DNA of 12,719 nt from Aliterella sp. RAGGC_92 (GCA_030826005.1 JAPJOW010000123.1:1-12719); one strand, 5' to 3'. Counted from the first letter of the stretch, positions 5,703-12,716 are shown. Notes: generated by a model from the letters alone, not told the origin. Numbers and translations: made by a program.

Positions 5703-6626
5703 TCAATTATCGCGATGGTTATTATCATAATGAACCCTCGCCCCCGCCCATTGCAGCTTTTCACGCAAGGTTTGATAGTAAGAATAGTTTTCTTCTAAAA
5801 TAATAAACTTAGCTTGATGCTCGGACATCCGCACATCTACCCTTTGTCCGGGCCAAATAGACGTTCCTAAAATACTATCAGTCCATAACTTGGTACTCAA
5901 GTCGTAATCAGCTAAAGGCCAAACGCTAACCACCGAACCCGCAGGTAAGATTAAAGGACGGCTAGAAAGACTCATCGGGCAAATAGGCGTAACAATAATC
6001 GCTTTCATGCCATCATGCACTATCGGCCCGCTTGCTGAGACAGTATAGCCTGTAGAACCTGTAGGCGTAGCAATAATTAATCCATCACCTTGATACTGAT
6101 CGACAACTTCTCCATCAATATCCATTTCCAAAATAGACGTGATTGTGCGGTCAGCCGAGGCGGGTTTAATGCACATTTCATTAAGAGCAAGAAATTTATC
6201 GCTCATTAATTCGGTGCTAGTGCGATCGCCTTCGTAAATTGCCGCCTGTAACATCATCCGCCTTTGAATAGCATAGCGATCGTCAAGTATTCGCTGCCAA
6301 ACCTGCTCCGATTGCTTAAACTCCTCAAAAGATTCCGTCAAAAAGCCCAAGTGTCCCCCCACATTCACCGCCAAAATAGGGATATTATGCGGCGCTAGAT
6401 GGCGCGCGGCGGTTAATACAGTACCATCGCCACCTAACACTATAGCTAGATCGATAGGATGGGTTGCAGACGCTAAAAACACGGGATAGGGGTTATCTTT
6501 TGGCCCGCTTGGCCCCATCAGAATGCGGCAATCGAGAGCTTCTAATTGCCGCGCGCATTTTTCCGCCCATTGGCGACTTTGGGCATCGGCGGCTTTATGA
6601 GCGATAATAACTTGCTTTAACTGCAC
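5703..6626 (-). CDS. nadK: NAD kinase
   Basis: This 307-residue cytosolic enzyme phosphorylates NAD+ to NADP+ using ATP. Seen: the catalytic GGDGT at 65-69 (LGGDGTVLTAARHL), the GHLGFLTE segment (91-98), the NE pair 149-150 before SADRTITSILEMDIDGE, GDG at 180-182, and TPTGSTGY at 187-194. A C-terminal beta region (SSRPLILP onward) completes the family fold. It starts with GTG 4 bases after the ndhE stop, close enough for translational coupling, and has only a weak Shine-Dalgarno sequence of its own. Known: cyanobacteria usually carry two NAD kinases; I cannot tell from sequence alone which type this is. Its place in the ndh operon ties NADP supply to NDH-1 electron flow. Confidence 0.94.
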   Translation of the reverse strand: MQLKQVIIAHKAADAQSRQWAEKCARQLEALDCRILMGPSGPKDNPYPVFLASATHPIDLAIVLGGDGTVLTAARHLAPHNIPILAVNVGGHLGFLTESFEEFKQSEQVWQRILDDRYAIQRRMMLQAAIYEGDRTSTELMSDKFLALNEMCIKPASADRTITSILEMDIDGEVVDQYQGDGLIIATPTGSTGYTVSASGPIVHDGMKAIIVTPICPMSLSSRPLILPAGSVVSVWPLADYDLSTKLWTDSILGTSIWPGQRVDVRMSEHQAKFIILEENYSYYQTLREKLQWAGARVHYDNNHRDN

Positions 6627-6630
6627 CCAA

Positions 6631-6936
6631 TTACCACTTCAAAAGGTTGAATTGCTCCATATCCACCGTATCGCGGTTGCGATAAATAGTGAGGACGATC
6701 GCCAGCCCTACCGCCGCCTCCGCCGCCGCAACGGTAAGCACGAATACTGTAAATACTTGACCTTTAATTTCTTGAGCATCCAAATAGTTAGAAAATGCCA
6801 TTAAATTCAAATTCACCGCATTTAGCAGTAATTCAATAGACATCAATACTCTCACCGCATTGCGGCTAGTAATTAAGCCAAAAATGCCAATACAAAATAA
6901 AGCCGCAGCTAATAATAAAAAGTATTCCAGTTGCAT
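6631..6936 (-). CDS. ndhE: NDH-1 subunit NdhE (NuoK/ND4L homologue)
   Basis: This 101-residue membrane subunit has three helices and is the usual family length. The two conserved membrane glutamates of the proton path are visible: Glu35 in SIELLLNAVNLNL and Glu73 in AAAEAAVGLA. Known: NdhE is part of the connecting membrane module of the thylakoid NDH-1 complexes, which take electrons from ferredoxin to plastoquinone for respiration, cyclic electron flow and CO2 uptake. A strong Shine-Dalgarno sequence, AGGAGA, precedes the ATG. It is separated from ndhG by 141 bases containing two hairpin repeats, an unusually long gap for this operon. Confidence 0.96.
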   Translation of the reverse strand: MQLEYFLLLAAALFCIGIFGLITSRNAVRVLMSIELLLNAVNLNLMAFSNYLDAQEIKGQVFTVFVLTVAAAEAAVGLAIVLTIYRNRDTVDMEQFNLLKW

Positions 6937-6967
6937 AATTCTCCTACTTAAAAAGAGTTTCTATTTT

Positions 6968-6995
6968 CCCCCCTTTTTAAGGGGGGTTAGGGGGG
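6968..6995. repeat. C6/G6 hairpin repeat between ndhG and ndhE
   Basis: CCCCCCTT (6968-6975) pairs perfectly with AAGGGGGG (6979-6986) around a 3-base loop, and a second GGGGGG follows at 6990-6995 after TTA. This layout resembles a dispersed repeat I know from many Nostocales-type genomes. On the minus strand, the sense of the operon, the hairpin is followed by AAAATAG and not a T-tract, so it is not a classical terminator. It could stall polymerase or stabilise a processed RNA end. Confidence 0.75.
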
Positions 6996-7040
6996 ATCGC
7001 ATCGTTCCCACTTTATTGCTGTGAGTTGGGGAATCGAGAT

Positions 7041-7072
7041 AGTAGAGACTATTTCTGGAGTAAGTCTCTACT
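7041..7072. repeat. AGTAGAGACT/AGTCTCTACT inverted repeat between ndhG and ndhE
   Basis: AGTAGAGACT (7041-7050) and AGTCTCTACT (7063-7072) are perfect 10-base complements around a 12-base loop. The arm ends only 5 bases from the ndhG stop codon. The arms match the repeat at 2256-2280, so this is a second copy of the same repeat type, here inside an operon. Confidence 0.7.
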
Positions 7073-7077
7073 CAAAC

Positions 7078-7713
7078 TTACCCGCGCCGACCATCATCAA
7101 GACTGCTAGTTTTATCGCTAGAGACTCCTACAAGTTCTCTCGGACGCTCTGGTAATGTTAAAACTGGCTGTTCTTTTCTCGGCGACATAGTTTGGTCGGG
7201 CAAAAACTCGCGCCGCGCGAGAATAATTGCACCTACCATCGCGATTAGTAACAAAATCGAAGCAAGTTCAAAAGGCAACAAAAAGTCTGTAAAGAAATGC
7301 TCTCCGATCGCGATTGTCGAACTTCTACCTGGAATAGTAGTTGGTGAAAGCTTCCAAGGAGTCGCCAAAATCATCACGCTTAATAAGCTAAATATACCCG
7401 CACTTACTACCGCCGTTAGAGTTGGACGCACCCAGGCATTATTCATCGGCTTAAAAGTTTCGCGTTTGTTTACGAGCATGATCGCAAACAAAATCAGTAC
7501 GTTGACCGCTCCAATATAAATTAATACTTGAGCGGCGGCTACAAAGTCAGCATTGAGTAATAAATACATCCCCGCAATGCTAATAAACACGCCTCCAAGC
7601 AAAAAGGCAGAGTAAACGATATTAGCTAACAGCACTACTCCTAACGCTGCGCCAATCATCATTACCGCCAAGATGCCAAACGAAACAATTTGTACGCCTT
7701 CTGCTAAATTCAC
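7078..7713 (-). CDS. ndhG: NDH-1 subunit NdhG (NuoJ/ND6 homologue)
   Basis: This 211-residue membrane subunit has about five helices. The conserved third helix, FVAAAQVLIYIGAVNVLILF (57-76), includes the family's Tyr-Ile-Gly (66-68), and PFELASILLLIAMVGAIILA (147-166) forms the last helix. A polar C-terminal tail of about 40 residues follows, rich in Pro, Arg and Ser, as cyanobacterial NdhG often has. Known: NdhG sits in the central membrane module of NDH-1 and takes part in coupling quinone reduction to proton pumping. The start is GTG with a good Shine-Dalgarno sequence, AAGGAGA. It is preceded by a 66-base gap after ndhI that carries an inverted repeat overlapping the ndhI stop. Confidence 0.95.
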   Translation of the reverse strand: MNLAEGVQIVSFGILAVMMIGAALGVVLLANIVYSAFLLGGVFISIAGMYLLLNADFVAAAQVLIYIGAVNVLILFAIMLVNKRETFKPMNNAWVRPTLTAVVSAGIFSLLSVMILATPWKLSPTTIPGRSSTIAIGEHFFTDFLLPFELASILLLIAMVGAIILARREFLPDQTMSPRKEQPVLTLPERPRELVGVSSDKTSSLDDGRRG

Positions 7714-7740
7714 TTTTTTATTAGTCTCCTTTTGGGCTAG

Positions 7741-7782
7741 TAGTTTTAAGTCTATTGTCTATAGACTCAAAACTTAAAACTA
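7741..7782. repeat. Nested inverted repeat between ndhI and ndhG
   Basis: Outer arms TAGTTTTAAG (7741-7750) and CTTAAAACTA (7773-7782) are exact 10-base complements. Inside, AGTCTAT (7749-7755) and ATAGACT (7761-7767) pair around a 5-base loop. The right outer arm contains the ndhI stop codon (TAG on the minus strand). The ndhG ribosome binding site lies just past the left arm. It could modulate the ndhI-ndhG boundary of the message. Confidence 0.65.
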
Positions 7783-8373
7783 TTTCGTTGCTGGTTTTTC
7801 TTGCTCGGCAATTTCTTCAGGCATTTTACCAACGCGGCGGCTATCCTTGGGTAAATTGTGGGGTTCTAAAACGCCTTTAGGTAAGTACACGAGTTCGCGC
7901 AGTGGTGTCACCATCGGATCGTCGGTTACTTTGTAAGGCAATCGTCCCAAAGCTACGTTGTCATAATTTAACTCGTGGCGATCGTAGGTAGAAAGATCGT
8001 ATTCCTCGGTCATTGATAAGCAATTTGTCGGGCAATATTCTACGCAGTTACCGCAAAAAATACAAACTCCAAAATCAATGCTGTAGTGCTTGAGTTTTTT
8101 CTTTTTGCTGGCTTTATCAAATTCCCAATCAACTACAGGTAAGTTAATTGGACAAACTCGCACGCAAACTTCGCAGGAAATGCACTTATCAAATTCAAAA
8201 TGAATCCGTCCCCGAAACCGCTCGGAGGGTATCAATTTTTCGTAAGGATACTGCACGGTGATCGGTCGGCGCTGCATATGGTCAAAGGTGACAGATAGCC
8301 CTTGACCAATGTATCGGGCAGCTTGTACCGTTTCTTTGGCATAATCGCCAACTTGCTTGAGAAACTTAAACAT
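7780..8373 (-). CDS. ndhI: NDH-1 subunit NdhI, two [4Fe-4S] clusters (NuoI homologue)
   Basis: This 197-residue peripheral-arm subunit has two ferredoxin motifs: Cys64, 67, 70, 74 (CISCEVCVRVCP) and Cys104, 107, 110, 114 (CIFCGNCVEYCP). Each binds a [4Fe-4S] cluster. Known: NdhI passes electrons from ferredoxin docked on the NDH-1 peripheral arm toward NdhK and plastoquinone. Cyanobacteria lack the NuoEFG NADH module, so this subunit is close to the entry point. A lysine-rich insert between the clusters (KASKKKKLKH, about 87-96) gives basic charge that would suit ferredoxin docking, which is inference. The C-terminal extension beyond about 150 is typical of cyanobacterial and plastid proteins. 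It starts 36 bases after ndhA. Confidence 0.97.
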   Translation of the reverse strand: MFKFLKQVGDYAKETVQAARYIGQGLSVTFDHMQRRPITVQYPYEKLIPSERFRGRIHFEFDKCISCEVCVRVCPINLPVVDWEFDKASKKKKLKHYSIDFGVCIFCGNCVEYCPTNCLSMTEEYDLSTYDRHELNYDNVALGRLPYKVTDDPMVTPLRELVYLPKGVLEPHNLPKDSRRVGKMPEEIAEQEKPATK

Positions 8374-8409
8374 AGGTAGTGTATCTCTCTAAAATTGATC
8401 GCGCTTCTA

Positions 8410-9528
8410 TTAGCCGCCAAAAGCAACAGGAAAGGTCAATTTCAAGGCGGCGGTTAGTAGTAGGTTGACTAAACCTACAGGCAGTAAGAACTTCCATCCT
8501 AAATCTAACAACTGATCGATCCGCACTCTAGGTACAGTCCAGCGCAGCAAAATTGCTACAAATATCAAAAAGTAGGCTTTTAACACTGTCATAGTAATGC
8601 CCAAAGAGGCATCCACTAGCTGCAACCAAGAACTCGTTTCGCTGACTCCAAACCACTTTGCCAATAATTCAATCGGCACGGGAAAGTCCCAACCGCCCAA
8701 ATATAAAACTGCTACTAGCAAAGAAGAAAGTACCAAGTTTACATAAGATCCTAAGTAAAAAAGTCCAAACTTCATGCCCGCATATTCGGTTTGATAGCCT
8801 GCTACTAGCTCCTCCTCGGCTTCGGGTAAGTCAAAGGGCATCCGTTCGCATTCGGCTAGTACGGAAATCCAAAAGATAATAAAGCCTACAGGCTGTCGCC
8901 AGACATTCCAGCCCAAAATTCCGTAACCCGATTGTTGATTGACAATATCGATGGTACTGAGGCTATTGGACATCATGACGATCGCAAGTACTGCTAATGA
9001 TAGCGGGATTTCGTAACTAATCGACTGAGCGGCGGCTCTCAAACCCCCTAGTAGAGAGTATTTGTTATTAGATGAGTAACCCGCCATTAGTAACCCAATG
9101 GGCTGAATGCTAGATAAAGCAATCCATAAAAATACCCCCGTACCTACATCGGTAATGACAAGGTTCTGTCCAAACGGCACTACCAGAAAAGACAAAAATA
9201 CCGGAATTACAACGATAATTGGACCTAAAGTAAATAGCAGAGGATCGGATTTAGCGGGTACTACATCTTCTTTAAAAACTAGCTTTAGTCCGTCGGCGAC
9301 GGGTGCTAGTAACCCAAAGGGCCCCATAAAATCCGGCCCTATACGTTGCTGGGCGGCGGCGGAAATTTTCCGCTCCAGCCATGTAGTTACTAATACCCCT
9401 ACGGTTGCACCAATAATCATCAATATCATTGGCAATGGCATCCAAATCGCTTTAGCTGTACCTGCGGGCAAGCCTAGCTGCATTAGAGATTCAATAAAAG
9501 TTTCTTGGAGGTCTATGCCTGAATTCAT
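8410..9528 (-). CDS. ndhA: NDH-1 subunit NdhA (NuoH/ND1 homologue)
   Basis: This 372-residue membrane subunit has about eight helices and normal family length. Seen: TTWLERKISAAAQQRIGPD (48-66), the signature ERK and RIGP of the quinone-chamber loop, DGLKLVFKED (79-88), and AECERMPFDLPEAEEELVAG (225-244), the acidic loop facing the quinone site. Known: NdhA links the peripheral arm to the membrane arm and helps form the plastoquinone-binding chamber. It is the first ndh gene of the operon. Upstream lies a 289-base gap to gltA on the same strand, which probably holds the operon promoter; I cannot place it confidently. The ATG is preceded by a weak AAGAG ribosome binding site. Confidence 0.97.
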   Translation of the reverse strand: MNSGIDLQETFIESLMQLGLPAGTAKAIWMPLPMILMIIGATVGVLVTTWLERKISAAAQQRIGPDFMGPFGLLAPVADGLKLVFKEDVVPAKSDPLLFTLGPIIVVIPVFLSFLVVPFGQNLVITDVGTGVFLWIALSSIQPIGLLMAGYSSNNKYSLLGGLRAAAQSISYEIPLSLAVLAIVMMSNSLSTIDIVNQQSGYGILGWNVWRQPVGFIIFWISVLAECERMPFDLPEAEEELVAGYQTEYAGMKFGLFYLGSYVNLVLSSLLVAVLYLGGWDFPVPIELLAKWFGVSETSSWLQLVDASLGITMTVLKAYFLIFVAILLRWTVPRVRIDQLLDLGWKFLLPVGLVNLLLTAALKLTFPVAFGG

Positions 9529-9736
9529 GTTTACGCTCTTAACACATCGTTGATTCAGTTAGTTATTTACAAAGCGATGGGGGATTGACGGCTAAGGCTA
9601 TTCCGGCAAGGCTTGTAAATCTACTTTGTTTTTGGTGATTTAAACTAACAGCTTGGGAGTAAAGATTTTTTACCTATTCCCCTGCTTAGTATACCGTTGA
9701 CCAGAGAAGTTATCGCAGCGCTGATGCTCCGCGATC

Positions 9737-9769
9737 GCCCTATGGGCAGTATAGATAGTATCTATCTAT
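9737..9769. repeat. Two adjacent small hairpins between gltA and ndhA
   Basis: GCCC-TAT-GGGC (9737-9747) is followed after 3 bases by ATAGATAG-TAT-CTATCTAT (9751-9769), a perfect 8-base stem. Both have the loop TAT. They lie about 50-80 bases past the gltA stop and about 210 bases ahead of ndhA, both read leftward. No T-tract follows, so they may be an operator, an RNA structure or remnants of a repeat. The rest of the 289-base gap shows no gene. Confidence 0.5.
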
Positions 9770-9817
9770 GGCTCAGTTACTATTGAGTATTAATTCCTGT
9801 TGAATTGCAGGCAAAGT

Positions 9818-10954
9818 TTATCTCTGATCGATCGGAATATAAGTTTCATTGTGCAGACCGCTATACACTTGACTGGGGCGAAAGATGCGGTTTTCTGCTA
9901 GTTGTTCTTTCCAATGCGCCAGCCATCCCGCCACGCGCGCGATCGCAAATACTGGCGTGAATAAATCTGTAGGTATTCCTAGCTTTCTATACACTAAACC
10001 CGAATAAAAGTCAACATTTGGGTAAATTCCGCGATGACCGAGTTTTTCGGCAACTACTTGTTCCATTTCTAAGGCAATATCGTAGTATTTGTCATGCCCG
10101 AACTTTTCAAATAGTTGCTCTGCTAGGCTCTGCAAAATAGTTGCTCGCGGGTCTTTGACTTTATAAACGCGATGACCAAAGCCCATAATTTTAGCTTTGC
10201 GTTCTAGGCGGTTTTCTAGGTAGGAGCGGACATTTTCTACCGAGGCAATTTCCTCTAGCATTCCAATCACTTCTTCATTTGCGCCGCCATGCAAGGGACC
10301 TCCCAAAGTACCAACCGCAGACGCAACTACAGCATAAGGATCGGTCAAAGTAGAAGCTGTAACTCTAGCGCTAAAAGTCGAAGCATTCATTGTATGCTCG
10401 GCGTGCAAAGTCAGACAAACATCAAAAATCCGCGCTGATAGCGGGTCGGGTTCTTTTTCACTAAGCATATACAAGAAATTTGCCGAGTAATCTAAGTCAT
10501 CGCGCGGACGCACGGGGTCATTACCTTTACGCATGAGTTGAAAGGCTGCCACCATCGTCGGAATAGTGGCTAGAAGGCGCACCACCGCATCGCGGATGTA
10601 AACAGGATTATCTAGATCGCGGCGCGAGTAAAACAAGCCTAAAGCGGCGGCAGAGGCTTGCAGCGCGTCCATTGGATGTCCGCTTTCGGGAAAACATTTC
10701 ATCATGTCCCGGATGCGGTACTTAATCCGGCGATGGTAGCGAACTTCATGCTCGAACTCGGCAAGTTCTTGGCGAGTAGGTAATTTCCCCCAAATCAGCA
10801 AGTAAGAAGTTTCTAAAAAGGTACTTTTTTCGGCTAATTCTTCAATACGGATGCCTCGATATTCGAGTATCCCCTGTTGTCCATCGACACAGCTAATACT
10901 AGATTCGGCGGCAGGTATGCCTTCCAATCCGGGCTTAAATTCGCATAGAGACAT
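9818..10954 (-). CDS. gltA: Citrate synthase
   Basis: This 378-residue enzyme is the short, bacterial type II-like or Gram-positive-like form. It condenses oxaloacetate and acetyl-CoA to citrate, the entry to the cyanobacterial TCA pathway and to 2-oxoglutarate for nitrogen assimilation. Seen: LHAEHTMNASTF (183-194), GGPLHGGANEEVI (218-230) with catalytic His222, GFGHRVYKVKDPRA (258-271) with His261, and PNVDFYSG (312-319) with catalytic Asp315. The lack of a long N-terminal domain separates it from the E. coli enzyme regulated by NADH. The related 2-methylcitrate synthase cannot be excluded by sequence, but no prp genes are nearby. It follows rsmA by 84 bases in the same direction; its own Shine-Dalgarno sequence is weak. 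Confidence 0.94.
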   Translation of the reverse strand: MSLCEFKPGLEGIPAAESSISCVDGQQGILEYRGIRIEELAEKSTFLETSYLLIWGKLPTRQELAEFEHEVRYHRRIKYRIRDMMKCFPESGHPMDALQASAAALGLFYSRRDLDNPVYIRDAVVRLLATIPTMVAAFQLMRKGNDPVRPRDDLDYSANFLYMLSEKEPDPLSARIFDVCLTLHAEHTMNASTFSARVTASTLTDPYAVVASAVGTLGGPLHGGANEEVIGMLEEIASVENVRSYLENRLERKAKIMGFGHRVYKVKDPRATILQSLAEQLFEKFGHDKYYDIALEMEQVVAEKLGHRGIYPNVDFYSGLVYRKLGIPTDLFTPVFAIARVAGWLAHWKEQLAENRIFRPSQVYSGLHNETYIPIDQR

Positions 10955-11038
10955 AGCTACACCAGCAAAAATTAATAATTACTAAATAATACTCAGGCTA
11001 ACCGATCGAAAACTGCTGTAACTATTGCATTTTTTCTG

Positions 11039-11839
11039 CTAAAGTTCCAGGCGATCGCTCAAGCTTACCCATTGAGCTACACTTAAATCCTCCGCGCGGG
11101 CTTGGGGATTAATATCTAATTGTTCCAGCATTTGACTCAGTTCGTTGCGCTCGACTACACTTTTAAGATTATTTCTGAGCATCTTGCGCTTAGTGGCAAA
11201 ACCCAGCTTGACTAATGTTTCCAAATTTCGCGGATTAGTAGCTTGGGGCATTATTTGTCGAGGACGCAGCCGGACAACGGCGGAATCTACTTTTGGCGGT
11301 GGCGAAAAGCATTGAGCGGGGACGGGGCAAATTAATTCGCATTCTGCTAAATACTGGACGCGCACCGATAACGCGCCAAAAGCTCTACTGCCAGGTTTAG
11401 CGTACAATCGCTCGGCGACTTCTTTTTGTACCAATAGGACAATCGAGTCAAAGCTTTGAACGGGTGGAGTAGAAATTTTGCCTAACAACTTTTCTAAAAT
11501 TGGCCCGGTAATATTGTAAGGAATATTTGCTACTACCTTATTAAGATTGGCGCAGGCGGCATAATCTGGCAATTCTAGGCTGAGAATATCGCCTTGCAGC
11601 AGTAAAAAATTGCTAACTTTACCGAGTTGTTTTGCCAGTAAAGTGCATAAATCGCGGTCAATTTCTACAGCCACTACCGATTGAGCAAGCGGTAGCAACT
11701 GACGAGTCAGCACCCCCGTACCCGGCCCGATTTCTAAAATGCGATCGCTTTGATCGATTTGTGCTGCTTTAATTATTTGGTGCAGTACCTTTTCGCTTTT
11801 GAGCCAATGCTGGGCAAAAATTTTACGCGCTCTTACCAC
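11039..11839 (-). CDS. rsmA: 16S rRNA (adenine(1518)-N6/adenine(1519)-N6)-dimethyltransferase RsmA (KsgA)
   Basis: This 266-residue enzyme uses S-adenosylmethionine to dimethylate two adjacent adenines near the 3' end of 16S rRNA during small-subunit maturation. Seen: ARKIFAQHWLKSEKVL (4-19), the family's N-terminal signature; the SAM-binding EIGPGTGVLT (36-45); VVAVEIDRDL (55-64); QGDIL (82-86); and the catalytic NIPYNIT (105-111). A C-terminal helical domain with FATKRKMLRNNL completes the family. The gene starts with GTG directly after the TAA of the DNA glycosylase, with zero bases between them and an AAGGGG ribosome binding site inside the upstream gene. This implies one message and coupled translation. 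Confidence 0.96.
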   Translation of the reverse strand: MVRARKIFAQHWLKSEKVLHQIIKAAQIDQSDRILEIGPGTGVLTRQLLPLAQSVVAVEIDRDLCTLLAKQLGKVSNFLLLQGDILSLELPDYAACANLNKVVANIPYNITGPILEKLLGKISTPPVQSFDSIVLLVQKEVAERLYAKPGSRAFGALSVRVQYLAECELICPVPAQCFSPPPKVDSAVVRLRPRQIMPQATNPRNLETLVKLGFATKRKMLRNNLKSVVERNELSQMLEQLDINPQARAEDLSVAQWVSLSDRLEL

Positions 11840-12445
11840 TTAACCCCTTTTTGAAACCGCCGGACAATCTTTGATATACCATCGCCAAGGTAACTCTACA
11901 CCTTTAGAGATGCCAATCCGAGTAGTTTGCACGAAACTAATTTCCCCGGTTGCCAATTGATTTGTAAATTCCGCGCTGCGATGCTCTAACCATAATGCCG
12001 ATCCTGGCTGCAACGGGCAACCATTTAAACTGCGATCGATTTGCATGACTCGACACAATTTACCAGGACCCGCCGCATACCTATGTAAGTTTTCTTTTTC
12101 AGGTACTTTTTCCAACTGCAAAGCCCGAATTAGTACCGCACTCGGTACTCCCTCTAAGTCTGTAACTACATTAAAACAATGGTAAATCCCGTAAATTAGA
12201 TAAACGTAACTTATCCCTGGCGCGCCAAAAACAACGCTATTGCGACTTGTACGGCTTTTGTAAGCATGAAAAGCTGGATCGCCCACCGCGTAGGCTTCGG
12301 TTTCAACTATTGCTCCGCGAATTATTTGACCATCGGGTAATTGACGCACTAATACGCAGCCCAAAAGCAATGGTGCAACTTCCGTCGCTGGACGCGCCAG
12401 AGCGTTCGGTTCTACAATTTGATTAAATACTGTTGAATTAAGCAA
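11840..12445 (-). CDS. 3-methyladenine DNA glycosylase, AAG/MPG family
   Basis: This 201-residue base-excision repair enzyme belongs to the AAG (MPG) family, which flips out and removes alkylated purines such as 3-methyladenine and deaminated hypoxanthine. Seen: GAIVETEAY (44-52) with the catalytic Glu48, DPAFHAYKSRTSRN (56-69), FGAPGISYVYLIYGIYHCFN (73-92) with the Tyr and His that stack on the flipped base, AVLIRALQ (103-110) and AAGPGKLCRVMQID. Length is normal for bacterial members. The start is TTG; no ATG lies in the first hundred codons, so a non-ATG start is required. It is the first gene of a cluster running into rsmA. The upstream 87 bases separate it from the divergent small membrane gene. 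Confidence 0.92.
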   Translation of the reverse strand: MLNSTVFNQIVEPNALARPATEVAPLLLGCVLVRQLPDGQIIRGAIVETEAYAVGDPAFHAYKSRTSRNSVVFGAPGISYVYLIYGIYHCFNVVTDLEGVPSAVLIRALQLEKVPEKENLHRYAAGPGKLCRVMQIDRSLNGCPLQPGSALWLEHRSAEFTNQLATGEISFVQTTRIGISKGVELPWRWYIKDCPAVSKRG

Positions 12446-12532
12446 AGCAAATTAGTTAAATTAAAATTGCCCTACTAGCTTACTTACAAAATTGCTAGGC
12501 GAGCAGTTCAAATATTTCAGAGAGCAACAAAA

Positions 12533-12655
12533 ATGGATGTCAAGCTGATATTAGTAGGTTTAACTGTAATATTTACCGTTTCTTGTCTATTTTTTGGGAC
12601 TAAAAATGGATTTTACGATTCTAAAAACTATCATGGCAATGGATCGGCTCACTAA
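12533..12655 (+). CDS. Small single-span membrane protein, 40 residues, possible small NDH-1 or photosystem subunit
   Basis: An ATG at 12533 opens a 40-codon frame ending in TAA. The protein begins MDVKLILVGLTVIFTVSCLF, a membrane helix covering about residues 5-22. It ends with a polar, aromatic and Gly/His-containing tail (FYDSKNYHGNGSAH). The Shine-Dalgarno is only a weak GAG-type (AGAG at 12520-12523). The composition, with no low-complexity bias and a clean helix plus a distinctive tail, looks like a conserved small protein. Its size and topology match small subunits of cyanobacterial membrane complexes such as NdhP or NdhQ (about 40-46 residues), and NdhP is my leading guess. I cannot confirm this without a search. 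A lipoprotein reading (cleavage before Cys18) is less likely, because the lipobox lacks Leu at -3. Confidence 0.62.
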   Translation: MDVKLILVGLTVIFTVSCLFFGTKNGFYDSKNYHGNGSAH

Positions 12656-12706
12656 GTTAAAGCTACACAAAGGTTAATATTTTTTACCTGTCACTTATGC
12701 CAGTTT

Positions 12707-12716
12707 TGAGAGGAAG
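12707..12716 (+). promoter_or_regulatory. Possible ribosome binding site of a gene beyond the right edge
   Basis: GAGAGGAAGG close to the last base is a strong purine-rich Shine-Dalgarno-like stretch. A start codon would be expected just outside the window. An ATG at 12697 opens a frame that runs off the end after seven codons, but it has no ribosome binding site of its own. Confidence 0.3.

Noticed and set aside
6961..7072. CRISPR-like or insertion-sequence origin for the repeats between ndhG and ndhE
   Set aside because: The two repeats differ from each other, are not regularly spaced, and there are no direct target duplications or transposase fragments.
8232..8426. Open frame of 64 codons on the - strand overlapping the start of ndhI
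   Set aside because: It is out of frame with ndhI and overlaps its conserved N-terminal coding sequence; no motif or ribosome binding site supports it.
8658..8879. Open frame of 73 codons on the + strand opposite ndhA
   Set aside because: It is antisense to the conserved acidic-loop region of NdhA; nothing supports expression.
9107..9553. Open frame of 148 codons on the + strand opposite ndhA
   Set aside because: It lies antisense to a well-supported NdhA gene, has no recognisable domain or ribosome binding site, and its composition follows from the GC pattern of the opposite strand.
9529..9817. Possible small gene between gltA and ndhA
   Set aside because: The best short frame is about 20 codons (from the ATG at 9724) and lacks a ribosome binding site; the gap looks regulatory.
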